Positions 51,654-59,414 of a stretch of 64,000 bases of DNA are shown one piece after another (position 1 is the first letter of the stretch; each line of letters opens with the position of its first letter). This DNA is from Halobacteria archaeon AArc-dxtr1 (lineage in GTDB: Archaea > Halobacteriota > Halobacteria > Halobacteriales > Natrialbaceae), in contig JAOPJY010000002.1 in assembly GCA_025517425.1 (NCBI GenBank), forward strand, positions 248,001-312,000. Direction: 5' to 3'. The position numbers were made by a program, and so were the translations under genes. The notes beneath the pieces are model-generated. The model did not search any database, was not told the DNA's origin, and saw only the letters and a list, made by a program, of their open reading frames with translations.

Positions 51654-52115
51654 ATGAAACGGCGCGTGTTCCTTGCTTCGTCTGGCACCACCCTTACAGT
51701 TCCTTTCATGGGATGCGCTGGCTCATCGAGGTGCCCTGACCCTGACATCGAGTCTCCGATGGAATATGAAGAGTTTGACTTCAGCGCGTCTGAGGCAGAA
51801 GACGAAGTACGACTTCTCACTACCCCTAATGACGTTGAAGTCGAGGAAAGGGAGACCAGACAGAATCTAGCAGAGATCGACTTTGACACACAGTGTGCTG
51901 TAATAGTTGAACGGCCATTGCGTGGGGATTGGGGTTCACACCACATATTGGGGGTTGAGCGGGACTCTGACAACCCAAGTCTGCTCCGAGTACACGCCTG
52001 TTCGACTGACAGGCCCGACGAACCCAATGACGTGCAGACTTACTTGGCGTTTGGAATTATTATTGACTATACTGAAAACACGCCCACAGATGTAACCCTC
52101 CGCCACCATCATTAG
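51654..52115 (+). CDS. Small Tat/Sec lipoprotein in an AT-rich islet
   Basis: A 153-residue protein with a short basic signal (MKRRVFLASSGTTLTVPFMG) and a Cys at the lipobox position (FMGC), predicting a lipid anchor. The mature protein is acidic and has no recognised fold (MEYEEFDFSASEAEDEVRLL, then HHILGVERDSDNPSLLRVHA). Its GC and codon use are distinctly lower than neighbours, suggesting transfer. It sits alone between YchF and a spermidine-synthase-like gene. Confidence 0.65.
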   Translation: MKRRVFLASSGTTLTVPFMGCAGSSRCPDPDIESPMEYEEFDFSASEAEDEVRLLTTPNDVEVEERETRQNLAEIDFDTQCAVIVERPLRGDWGSHHILGVERDSDNPSLLRVHACSTDRPDEPNDVQTYLAFGIIIDYTENTPTDVTLRHHH

Positions 52116-52136
52116 CAGTAATTTCCGAGAGTTCTT

Positions 52137-52158
52137 GATTCACCTTTAAAACTGAATC
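52137..52158. terminator. Weak hairpin after the small lipoprotein gene
   Basis: GATTCA (52137-52142) and TGAATC (52153-52158) are complementary around an AT-rich ten-base loop, 22 bases after the stop codon, consistent with a transcript end. Confidence 0.35.
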
Positions 52159-52170
52159 GGGGGTCGCTAA

Positions 52171-52184
52171 GTACGCACGCGTAC
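52171..52184. promoter_or_regulatory. GTACGC-AC-GCGTAC dyad upstream of the membrane-fused SpeE-like gene
   Basis: A perfect six-base inverted repeat with a two-base centre lies 104 bases before ATG 52288. It could bind a dimeric regulator, but it may also be chance in GC-rich DNA. Confidence 0.3.
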
Positions 52185-52287
52185 TGAACGAGCACGTCCA
52201 GTACAGACTGACGTATTCGACGCGCAGGTCACCAGACCACCTCCGCGACCAACAGGTACTCAACGACGGATCGACTCAGATCGGATA

Positions 52288-53874
52288 ATGGACGTGCGGT
52301 CGCCGACGGCATATCAGCCGACGAAAGCCGAACTCGCGGTCTTCGTCTCCGGGATCACCAGCATGGGGCTGGAGATCCTTGCAGTCAGGATCGTCGCCCC
52401 GCAGTACGGGAGCCACATCTACACGGTCGGCGGGATCCTAACGGTCTGTCTCGCCGCCTTGAGCCTGGGCTACTGGCAGGGTGGCAAGCGCGCCGCGCAG
52501 GCGACCAACCGGGAGATGTCCTGGATCTTACTCGCGACCGCAGTCTACGTCGCGATCATCGTCTACGCGAGCGACATGCTTCTCATTTACACGTCGACGC
52601 TGCCGCTGTCGCCGCGGTACGCCGCGCTTCCGGCGACCATCCTGCTGTTCGGGCCGCCAACCTACCTGCTCGGGTTCATTAGCCCCTACGCTGCGGAGCT
52701 CTCGGCCAAGACGGGGGTCGGCGAGGCCTCGGGCCACGTCTACGCGCTCGGGACGATCGGCAGCATCGTCGGCTCGGCGGCGACGACGTTCCTGCTCATT
52801 CCGAGTCTCACGATCGAACTGATCGGGCTGCTGTTCGGGCTCGCGTTAGTCGCAACTGCCCTGGTGCTCGTAAGCCCCTCGCTTCCGAAGCCAACCGTCG
52901 CCGCGAGCGTCGTGATCGTCGCCCTGCTCGTCGTCTCCTCTGGAATGGGCCCGGTCGCCTTCGATCACCGCGGCGACGTCGTCTACGAGACCCAGACGGC
53001 CCACCAGCAACTCGAGATCGTCGACGACGGGGACGTTCGAACGATGTACCTGGATGGGGCCCAGCACAGCGCGATCGATCTCGAGGATCCGGATCGCCAC
53101 GTCTTCAAGTACACCGAATACTTCCACCTGCCGATGCTCGCGGTCGACGACCCAGACGAGGTAGAGAACGTGTTGTTCGTCGGCGGGGGCGGCTACGTCG
53201 GTCCGCAGGACTTCCACGAGCGCTACGACGTCGACGTCGACGTCGTCGAGATCGATCCCCAGGTGACCGACGCCGCCGAGGAGTACTTCGAACTCGAACA
53301 GGGTGAGAACATGACCGCTTACGAAGACGACGGTCGGCAGTTCCTCGCCGGCGCAGACGAGGAGTACGACCTCATCATCCTCGACGCCTACAAGCAGGAT
53401 CAGGTCCCCTTCCAGCTGACGACCGTCGAGTTCATGGAACTCGTCTCGGATCGGCTGGCCGACGACGGCGTGCTCCACGCAAACGTCGTCGGCGCGCCCT
53501 CGGGTTCCGGTTCGGAGTTCTACCACGCCCAGTACGAGACGATGGACGAGGTCTTCCCCGACGTCTACAGCTTCCGCACCTCGGATGCGAACGCAGTCCA
53601 GAACATCCAGCTGGTTGCGACCAACGACGAAACCGGCTTCAGCCAGGACGAACTCGCGGAGCGAAACGCCGACCGCGAGCTGAGTATCGACCTCGCAGAC
53701 GCTGTCGAGAACTACATCGAGAGTCCCGACACCGGCGATGCACCCGTCCTTCGGGACGACCGGGCTGGGGTCGACAGTCTGCTCGATCCGATGCTCGGCC
53801 AGCGATACGTGATCGAGGAGACCGAGCCGGCGACGGCGACGTCTGCTCCACTCGTCGCACCGCGGGTCGGATAG
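52288..53874 (+). CDS. Membrane-fused spermidine synthase-like protein
   Basis: A 528-residue protein with an N-terminal membrane half (about seven helices, residues 15-215) and a C-terminal aminopropyltransferase-like Rossmann domain. The SAM-type loop is VLFVGGGGYVGPQDFHERYD, acidic strand VDVVEIDPQV, and the catalytic region LIILDAYKQDQVPFQLTTVE. This fused form is common in haloarchaea and bacteria and often does not make spermidine; the substrate is not certain, and the Asp pattern (D-A-Y rather than D-(S/T)-x-D) differs from classical SpeE. It starts at ATG 52288 following an AT-rich spacer. Confidence 0.9.
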   Translation: MDVRSPTAYQPTKAELAVFVSGITSMGLEILAVRIVAPQYGSHIYTVGGILTVCLAALSLGYWQGGKRAAQATNREMSWILLATAVYVAIIVYASDMLLIYTSTLPLSPRYAALPATILLFGPPTYLLGFISPYAAELSAKTGVGEASGHVYALGTIGSIVGSAATTFLLIPSLTIELIGLLFGLALVATALVLVSPSLPKPTVAASVVIVALLVVSSGMGPVAFDHRGDVVYETQTAHQQLEIVDDGDVRTMYLDGAQHSAIDLEDPDRHVFKYTEYFHLPMLAVDDPDEVENVLFVGGGGYVGPQDFHERYDVDVDVVEIDPQVTDAAEEYFELEQGENMTAYEDDGRQFLAGADEEYDLIILDAYKQDQVPFQLTTVEFMELVSDRLADDGVLHANVVGAPSGSGSEFYHAQYETMDEVFPDVYSFRTSDANAVQNIQLVATNDETGFSQDELAERNADRELSIDLADAVENYIESPDTGDAPVLRDDRAGVDSLLDPMLGQRYVIEETEPATATSAPLVAPRVG

Positions 53875-53917
53875 CCGGGACGAGAGAGTTTCGGGAGCGT
53901 GCCAACGCCGAGCCAGC

Positions 53918-54526
53918 TCAGACGCCCGCGCCCGTCGGCGCGTCGGGCAGGTCGTACGGCTCGGCGTCGAGGCCGAGTTCCTCTAAGGCGGCCGCGAGGT
54001 GCTCGTCCTCCGCGTAGTCGGCGCCGTCCTCGACGCGGAGGCGCTGGGCGGTCGCCAGGACCTCGCCGCGACGGTCGTCGGGAATGTCGTACTTGTCGGT
54101 CGAGAGTTCGATCGTCAGGCCGTTGGGATCGCGGGTGTACAGCGAGAAGAAGATGCCCCGGTCGAAAACGTTCGAGCCGTAGCCGGCCTCGGCTAAGGCC
54201 TCGCGGGTGTCGACGAAGTCCTCGGGGTCGATCGAGAACGAGAGGTGGTGGACCGAACCGATCTGGTGGCGAAGCGGGTTCGCGTTCGTCGGCCGGTCGC
54301 CGACGAAGAAGGTGATGATCCGCCCGTCACCCGTATCGAAAAAGAGGTGCGTCGAGTTTGGATCGTCGAGGTTCGGCTGTTTCAACACGAGGGGCATCCC
54401 CAGCAGATCGCGGTAGTACTCGATCGTATCCTCCTCGTTGCTCCCGATGAGGGTGATGTGATCGGTTCCGGTGACGTTGATGGGGCTGTCCGGTGGGGTC
54501 GCAGTGATCTCCGGCTCGTCGGTCAT
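53918..54526 (-). CDS. VOC family (glyoxalase/dioxygenase-like) protein
   Basis: A 202-residue vicinal oxygen chelate protein starting MTDEPEITATPPDSPINVTG. Metal-binding residues fit GTDHITLIG, TGDGRIITFFVG, GSVHHLSFSIDPED and NGLTIELSTDK (the His and Glu positions of two beta-alpha-beta-beta-beta units). An acidic C-terminal extension (about 155-202) is added. It probably catalyses an extradiol-type or glyoxalase-type reaction; the substrate is unknown. It converges with the SpeE-like gene. Confidence 0.85.
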   Translation of the reverse strand: MTDEPEITATPPDSPINVTGTDHITLIGSNEEDTIEYYRDLLGMPLVLKQPNLDDPNSTHLFFDTGDGRIITFFVGDRPTNANPLRHQIGSVHHLSFSIDPEDFVDTREALAEAGYGSNVFDRGIFFSLYTRDPNGLTIELSTDKYDIPDDRRGEVLATAQRLRVEDGADYAEDEHLAAALEELGLDAEPYDLPDAPTGAGV

Positions 54527-54692
54527 AGTTCGACGGGTAGTAGGCGACCGAGGGGTAAACCTGTGGTCCCGACGGCAAGGTGGAACGGGATCGCGAGACG
54601 CCATCTGACCGGTTTCCAGCGCCGGAGTGACTTGAAACGACGACTGGGACAGCCCAACCGCTACCCACCCGCCGTGCCGAGTGTCGACAGAC

Positions 54693-55184
54693 ATGTCGAC
54701 CCAACTCGAGCAGGCTGCCCCCGAAGCAGAAGCCACCTGGTCTGGAACCGTCCCGACCGCCTTCGACGCCCGGATCGTCGGACTCGTCGTCGCTGCCGCC
54801 GCCCTCGCTGCGTCACTGAACGTCCCCTACGGCGGCATTCCGATGGCCGCAGCTGCGTTTGGTGTCCTCACCGTCGTCGGCGTCGCGGGCCACGCACTCG
54901 GCCAGCGCCGCCTCCGACGGCTGACCGACGAACTCGCTGCACGCTGGAGCGCCCGCGGCGGAACGATCGAAGCGGTCACGCGATCATCCGACGGACTCCG
55001 CACCGAATGGACGCTGCACACGCCTGACGGCCCCGTCACGGTCGGCGGAATCGCGCTCGCACCGGTTTCACAGCTCTCCATCGAGTGGAACGGCATTCGC
55101 GATTCGACGCCGGTGGGTGATGCGGAGAAAAATATCGAGGGGTTGGCAGAGAGTCTCTACCGAGAGATATTCGAGCTATCCTGA
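54693..55184 (+). CDS. Hypothetical protein with two membrane spans
   Basis: A 163-residue protein starting MSTQLEQAAPEAEATWSGTV. Hydrophobic segments lie at about 26-48 and 50-70, followed by a soluble part with a small beta domain (GGTIEAVTRSSDGLRTEW, then TPDGPVTVGGIALAPVS). No family recognised. A GTG start at 54681 (VSTDMSTQ) is another possibility. It is about 140 bases before the surface-protein cluster but has different composition and is likely a separate unit. Confidence 0.65.
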   Translation: MSTQLEQAAPEAEATWSGTVPTAFDARIVGLVVAAAALAASLNVPYGGIPMAAAAFGVLTVVGVAGHALGQRRLRRLTDELAARWSARGGTIEAVTRSSDGLRTEWTLHTPDGPVTVGGIALAPVSQLSIEWNGIRDSTPVGDAEKNIEGLAESLYREIFELS

Positions 55185-55235
55185 TCCTCCCCTGTCAATC
55201 CACGCAGCTTCCACCGTCGAATTCGTGATTTTCAG

Positions 55236-55267
55236 GGCTTGTTAGGTCTGTGAGCCAGAAACAAGCC
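55236..55267. promoter_or_regulatory. Inverted repeat upstream of the repeat-rich secreted protein
   Basis: GGCTTGTT (55236-55243) and AACAAGCC (55260-55267) are exact complements 16 bases apart. They lie just upstream of the AT-rich promoter (ttactattacactaac, about 55291-55306) of the gene at 55326, as expected of an operator. Confidence 0.5.
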
Positions 55268-55325
55268 AAAGACTCATACGCCTGGAAGACTTACTATTAC
55301 ACTAACTAAACGGGGTGAGAGACAA

Positions 55326-56543
55326 ATGGGACGAAGTCGGCGACGGCGCAGCAAAGGGGGAACGCTGAGCCGACGCGCTGCCCTGGGGCTGATCGCCGGG
55401 GGCGCCGGAATCGCCGGCCTCCATAGCACCGGCGCGTTTAGTGTCCAGAACGCGGCGCGAACGCTCGGCGTCGGAGTGGCCGACGACGACGATGCACTAT
55501 TGGGAATCGTTCCCCACGATGTGTCCGGTGCAGAAGGTGACGAGGTTGCCCTCCTCACGCTTGAAAACCGGTTTTCCGAGAATCTCACTGAGATTGATAT
55601 TTCGCTCTTCGCTGGAGAGGTCATCGAGATCGACAGTGTCGAGACGCCAGCAGAGATTGCAGCTGGCGCCGAGCGAACCGTCACAGGCGTACTCTCATGT
55701 TCGCAAGCGGGTACAGAGACTCTCGAAGTAGAGATTTCGGTGGCCGGTGAGAACGCGTCGTTGACGACGACGCGGTCACTCACAGTGACGTGTGAACCCA
55801 CGGGCTGCGTGAACCTCATCGACGAAGACGGATCGGTCGACCGGTCCTGGGACAATGGCAGCGTCGAGGAGTGTGACGTACAGATCGATTCCAACGATGA
55901 GGTATCCGTCGATGTCACCAGCGGTGGCCGGATCGAGGAATCACTCAATATCGTCACAAGCGACGAGGTTGCAGTCGATCTCAGAGACAATGGCCAGATT
56001 GGGGGGAACCTCGATATCACAACTGACGACGATGTTAGACTCGACGTGCGGCGAGGAGGTCAGATCGACGGCGACACAAACATCGTCACCAGCGGCGAAG
56101 TTGTGGTTGACCTCAAAGACAACGGCCGCATCGACAACGATCTGACGATCGAGACGGACGACGACGTCACACTCGACGTACAGCGAGGCAGTCAGATCGG
56201 GGGTAACGTCGAAATTGTCACGAGTGGGGAGGTCAGTCTCGATCTGAAAAATAGCGGTGACATCGAGGAGAATCTCACGATTCAGACGGACGACGAGGTC
56301 AGTCTCGACCTCAAGCAAGGCGGCACGATCGGGGGTAACGTCGAAATTGTCACGAGTGGGGAGGTCAGTCTCGATCTGAAAAACGGCGGCACCATCGGTG
56401 GTAGTCTCACGATCGAGAGTGACGACGATGTCGTGGTCGATCTTAGACAGGGAGGGAGTATTGGCGGCAACCTCGATATCGACACGAGCGGCGAAGTTGA
56501 CGTTAGGGGTCAAGAAAACGTCGCTGGAACAGTCACTACCTAG
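55326..56543 (+). CDS. Tat-exported DUF1102-like protein with 22/44-residue solenoid repeats
   Basis: A 405-residue exported protein. The signal has SRRAALGLIAGGAGIAGLH followed by STGAFSVQNAARTLGVGVAD, the same plan as in DUF1102-like haloarchaeal surface proteins (compare 57743-58258). After a CARDB-like region (about 60-160) comes an array (about 175-400) of ~22-residue units, each with (I/V)-x-x-(S/T)-(S/D)-(G/D)-E/D-V-x-(L/V)-D-(L/V) then a Gly/Asn turn. Units alternate between TSGEV and TDDDV forms, giving a 44-residue period, which predicts a right-handed beta-solenoid. A 57-base stretch is repeated exactly 132 bases apart (56195 and 56327), showing recent duplication. Confidence 0.85.
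   Translation: MGRSRRRRSKGGTLSRRAALGLIAGGAGIAGLHSTGAFSVQNAARTLGVGVADDDDALLGIVPHDVSGAEGDEVALLTLENRFSENLTEIDISLFAGEVIEIDSVETPAEIAAGAERTVTGVLSCSQAGTETLEVEISVAGENASLTTTRSLTVTCEPTGCVNLIDEDGSVDRSWDNGSVEECDVQIDSNDEVSVDVTSGGRIEESLNIVTSDEVAVDLRDNGQIGGNLDITTDDDVRLDVRRGGQIDGDTNIVTSGEVVVDLKDNGRIDNDLTIETDDDVTLDVQRGSQIGGNVEIVTSGEVSLDLKNSGDIEENLTIQTDDEVSLDLKQGGTIGGNVEIVTSGEVSLDLKNGGTIGGSLTIESDDDVVVDLRQGGSIGGNLDIDTSGEVDVRGQENVAGTVTT
56195..56383 (+). repeat. Exact 57-bp tandem duplication inside the solenoid array
   Basis: Bases 56195-56251 and 56327-56383 are identical and 132 bases (44 codons) apart, in register with the protein repeat. They begin GATCGGGGGTAACGTCGAAA and lie in the second half of the array, pointing to recent unequal crossover or conversion. 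Confidence 0.8.
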
Positions 56544-56576
56544 TTGACGTCCGACGGCCTACGTCGGGCGACAGAG

Positions 56577-57728
56577 CTACTTGTGCCGTCGATTTCGGGA
56601 CGGAATCTCAGAGGTGATGCGATTTGAGACCATGGATAACAGTTCTCTGCTTGCGCGCCTACCGGGCGGAGTAACGAGTACGAGAAGAGTACCAAACAAC
56701 GGAATCGCGAGAAGTCCGTGATCCTGGGTAAAGCTCATATTATTTATTGTGAATATCTCGTTCGTCTCTTCGACGGTGACGCTTCCGGCGTGGTGGCCGT
56801 TGACCGTGACGTCGTACGTTCCAGGTTCGTCGATCGAAGTGCTGAACCGCACCTCCCGCTCACCACCCGGTTCGAGAGTGATACGCGTCGTATCCCGAAC
56901 GATCCCGTCGATAGAGAGTTCGGCGATGAACGTCTCACTCTCCCCATTCGACAGCGGAGTAACTGGTGAGTCGGCCGGCGACGAGGCAAATCCGGACGCG
57001 GTTCCTGCGTCGTTCGAAAGGAACGAGGGTGCCGACTCACTCTCTTCTTCGATCAGCTCGTACTGGAACGTTCCAACGACGTCGAATTCGACACCGGATT
57101 GGACGGTGAATTGACCGTCAGTTTCGGACCCCTCATCGCCAGTAGCGTCTGGTCCGCCGGTAGCTTGTGCGCCAGGTTCCAGACCGACGTCGACACCTGC
57201 GTAGGTCATTCGGACGTTCGATGAAAGCCCATCATCGACGTTGGTGTAGATGGTCACCGTCGGCTCATCGTCGGTGGTTTCGCGCGTGTCGACTTCGGCA
57301 CCGATCGAGGCTGATTGGCCAGCGGCGATCCTAAGCGGGTTATCCCCGTCTATTGTCGCCGTTCGGTCGTCACCTTCGTAAAACGTGACGCCGGACGGTT
57401 CGTCGAACCAGACTGTTCTCGGCTGGTCACCGGTTACCTCGATCGAAAAGACGTCGTCGATGGTCGTGGTCGCGTCCTGGTTGAGCCCCTCGAAATGGAA
57501 CTCGATCTCGCCGTCAGTGACGCTCGCGTACGACTCGTCTGTGGCCTCGATCGAGATGTCGGCGGTCTCGGAATGGCCGTCTTGGGCTTGTGCGCCCGCG
57601 GAGGCGAACACGAGGAGAAGAGCAAGAGCAAGAGAAAGTAACGCAATCGCTCGAAGCCCATTGGAGACGGAGATCCATCGATTACGTTCGTCGGAACCGG
57701 GGCTCTTGTGGGTTCCGATCGAACTCAT
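56577..57728 (-). CDS. Secreted, C-terminally anchored protein of the surface cluster
   Basis: A 383-residue protein starting MSSIGTHKSPGSDERNRWIS. It has a Sec-type N-terminal helix (LRAIALLSLALALLLVFASA) with likely cleavage after AGAQAQ, an acidic extracellular region with repeated beta domains (TYDVTVNGHHAGSVTVEETN resembles a CARDB domain near the end), and a C-terminal membrane span (HGLLAIPLFGTLLVLVTPPG) with a basic tail. It lies 14 bases after the DUF1102-like gene, so it is cotranscribed with it, and converges with the solenoid gene. The pair are probably parts of one cell-surface structure. Confidence 0.78.
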   Translation of the reverse strand: MSSIGTHKSPGSDERNRWISVSNGLRAIALLSLALALLLVFASAGAQAQDGHSETADISIEATDESYASVTDGEIEFHFEGLNQDATTTIDDVFSIEVTGDQPRTVWFDEPSGVTFYEGDDRTATIDGDNPLRIAAGQSASIGAEVDTRETTDDEPTVTIYTNVDDGLSSNVRMTYAGVDVGLEPGAQATGGPDATGDEGSETDGQFTVQSGVEFDVVGTFQYELIEEESESAPSFLSNDAGTASGFASSPADSPVTPLSNGESETFIAELSIDGIVRDTTRITLEPGGEREVRFSTSIDEPGTYDVTVNGHHAGSVTVEETNEIFTINNMSFTQDHGLLAIPLFGTLLVLVTPPGRRASRELLSMVSNRITSEIPSRNRRHK

Positions 57729-57742
57729 GGGAAGCAATTACG

Positions 57743-58258
57743 TTATTCTTCCTGGGCGTTTGCGACGAACGTGACGTCGATGTTGAAGTCTTCCTCATCC
57801 GAAGCATCACCAACCACAAGATCTAGCGAGAGCTCGACCGATCCGCCTGAAATGACTTCGACCGAATTGCCGCCCCCATGGACTGAACTGTTGTCATTTT
57901 CGAAGTTCAAAGTTACCTCACCATCAGAGAGGGTATCTTCGCCGTCGCTGTTTTCGACGTGTAGGTCGACGTCCTGATCGCCGTTGTTCGTGACAGTCAG
58001 GAGATCGTCGAATCCAGTGGTCGCCTCAATGTTGATGCTATTGAAACTGAGTTCAACGGTGTCGCCACCAGTGTCATCAACGCCGTCGAAGTCCCCATCG
58101 TTCGCGACGATTTGGAGGAGCGCGCTTCCGTCTCCCGCGGTTTCGATGTTTACGCTTCGTTCGGCTTCGACGGTGCTGAACGCACCAGTTGCGAGCACGG
58201 CACCGCCACCGGCGACGAGCGATCCAATTCCGACCAGCGTGTTGCGTCTACTTATCAT
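57743..58258 (-). CDS. DUF1102-like exported protein
   Basis: A 171-residue exported protein starting MISRRNTLVGIGSLVAGGGA. The signal region ends in ATGAFSTVEAERSVNIETAG, the hallmark haloarchaeal DUF1102-like motif, and the mature part is a beta-rich acidic domain (TVELSFNSINIEATTGFDDL, then SGGSVELSLDLVVGDAS). Related proteins are considered possible TasA- or fibre-like surface components, but that is inferred. It is the first gene of a minus-strand operon whose promoter is bracketed by the inverted repeat at 58276-58331. Confidence 0.82.
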   Translation of the reverse strand: MISRRNTLVGIGSLVAGGGAVLATGAFSTVEAERSVNIETAGDGSALLQIVANDGDFDGVDDTGGDTVELSFNSINIEATTGFDDLLTVTNNGDQDVDLHVENSDGEDTLSDGEVTLNFENDNSSVHGGGNSVEVISGGSVELSLDLVVGDASDEEDFNIDVTFVANAQEE

Positions 58259-58275
58259 GGGTGTGTGGACGTAGC

Positions 58276-58331
58276 GGGTGTTCTCCGACAGTTGCCGGGG
58301 CCCGTGATCTACGGATATACGTAGAACACCC
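58276..58331 (-). promoter_or_regulatory. Promoter bracketed by perfect inverted repeat
   Basis: GGGTGTTCT (58276-58284) and AGAACACCC (58323-58331) are exact complements and flank a TATA-like segment (CGTATATCCG read on the minus strand) that itself lies inside the small dyad CTACG-gatata-CGTAG (58309-58324). The layout places one arm near the transcription start and one at the BRE side of the box, a typical repressor or activator arrangement. Confidence 0.6.
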
Positions 58332-58495
58332 ACCCACTTTGTATTGTCGTGCCAGAAAGACAGTCAGTCACACACGAATATCGTTCAAGCTCTACGAGAA
58401 GATGGTCACGGTTGGCGAGAAGGGGTTCAAGCCGAGCCATACCGGGGTGAAAGCGGCATATTTCTCCGCAACTTCGTGGTGCGTGCGAACAGTCT

Positions 58496-59281
58496 TCAAA
58501 CGCAACCCGGGAACTCCTCGCCCGTGATGTGAACGGAGTCCACCCAGCCGGGGAGTTCCTCGTCGGACTTGGTAAAGCGCGAACGCGAACGCATGTAGGC
58601 CATGATGAGCGCGCGCCGCCAGTGTTCGGAGGTGTTCGGCGCGGTGTAGTGGGGCGTCAGGCAGTGCTGGAAGAGGACGCTCCCGGCCTCCATCGGAACC
58701 GCGACGGCGTCGTCGGCGTCGTAGTCGCGCTCGCCGATCACGATGTCGGTGTCGTACTCGACGGCCTCGTGGCCGAGGATCCCGTCTTTGTGCGCGCCGG
58801 GGACGACGTTCATGCAGCCGTTTTCCGGCGTCGCGTCGTCGAGGGCGATCCAGACCGTGACGTGGTCCATCGGGTGGATCGGGTAGTAGGCCGCGTCCTG
58901 GTGGAAGCCCTTCTCGCTGCCGATTTCGGGCGGTTTGAACATCGCCGCGCTCCGGAGCAGTTTCAGGTTCGGGCCCAGAAGCTGCTGGGCGACAGAGACG
59001 ATCGTCTCGTTGTCTGCAACCTCGCGGAAGACGTCGTCCTCCTCGACCATTCCAAGGCCCTCGAACTTGCGGACGGCGTCGCCTTCCTCCTCGACCTCGA
59101 GTTCACCGCGCTCGACGCGGGGTTCGAGCTGGCTGTCGAAGCCGGCGGGGTCGCGGTCACCGTGGGTATACTCCCGGAGTCGCTCCGTCACGCGCTCGAT
59201 CTGGTCGGGTGAAAGCGCGTCCTCGACGACGACGTAGCCGTCCGTCTGGTACTGCTCGAACTGGCTGTCTGAGAGCTGCAT
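58496..59281 (-). CDS. Phytanoyl-CoA dioxygenase (PhyH) family protein
   Basis: A 261-residue 2-oxoglutarate/Fe(II)-dependent oxygenase starting MQLSDSQFEQYQTDGYVVVE. The iron site is in GFHQDAAYYPIHPMDH (H-x-D), the distal His in LFQHCLTPHYTAPNTSEHWR, and the 2-oxoglutarate Arg follows in HWRRALIMAYM. Length matches PhyH-family hydroxylases. Substrate is unknown; haloarchaeal examples may act on isoprenoid or compatible-solute compounds. It is divergent from an NRAMP-type transporter with 133 bases between. Confidence 0.9.
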   Translation of the reverse strand: MQLSDSQFEQYQTDGYVVVEDALSPDQIERVTERLREYTHGDRDPAGFDSQLEPRVERGELEVEEEGDAVRKFEGLGMVEEDDVFREVADNETIVSVAQQLLGPNLKLLRSAAMFKPPEIGSEKGFHQDAAYYPIHPMDHVTVWIALDDATPENGCMNVVPGAHKDGILGHEAVEYDTDIVIGERDYDADDAVAVPMEAGSVLFQHCLTPHYTAPNTSEHWRRALIMAYMRSRSRFTKSDEELPGWVDSVHITGEEFPGCV

Positions 59282-59306
59282 AGGGATACCTGGGTGGTAG
59301 CACGCG

Positions 59307-59376
59307 GTAACGGTTACGGAAGCGTTCCGAGTGGTACAACAGCATAATCATCTAACATCCCGGTAGTACAACCGAG
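59307..59376. promoter_or_regulatory. Dyads and direct repeats in the PhyH/NRAMP divergent region
   Basis: GTAAC-G-GTTAC (59307-59317) is followed at once by CGGAA-GCG-TTCCG (59317-59329), and the motif T(G/A)GTACAAC occurs near 59332 and 59366. The clustering between divergent starts suggests regulator sites, possibly metal-responsive, but no known box is recognised. Confidence 0.35.
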
Positions 59377-59414
59377 TAGAATCCTTTTTCAGTGCGTACT
59401 CGATAGAGCAGTCA

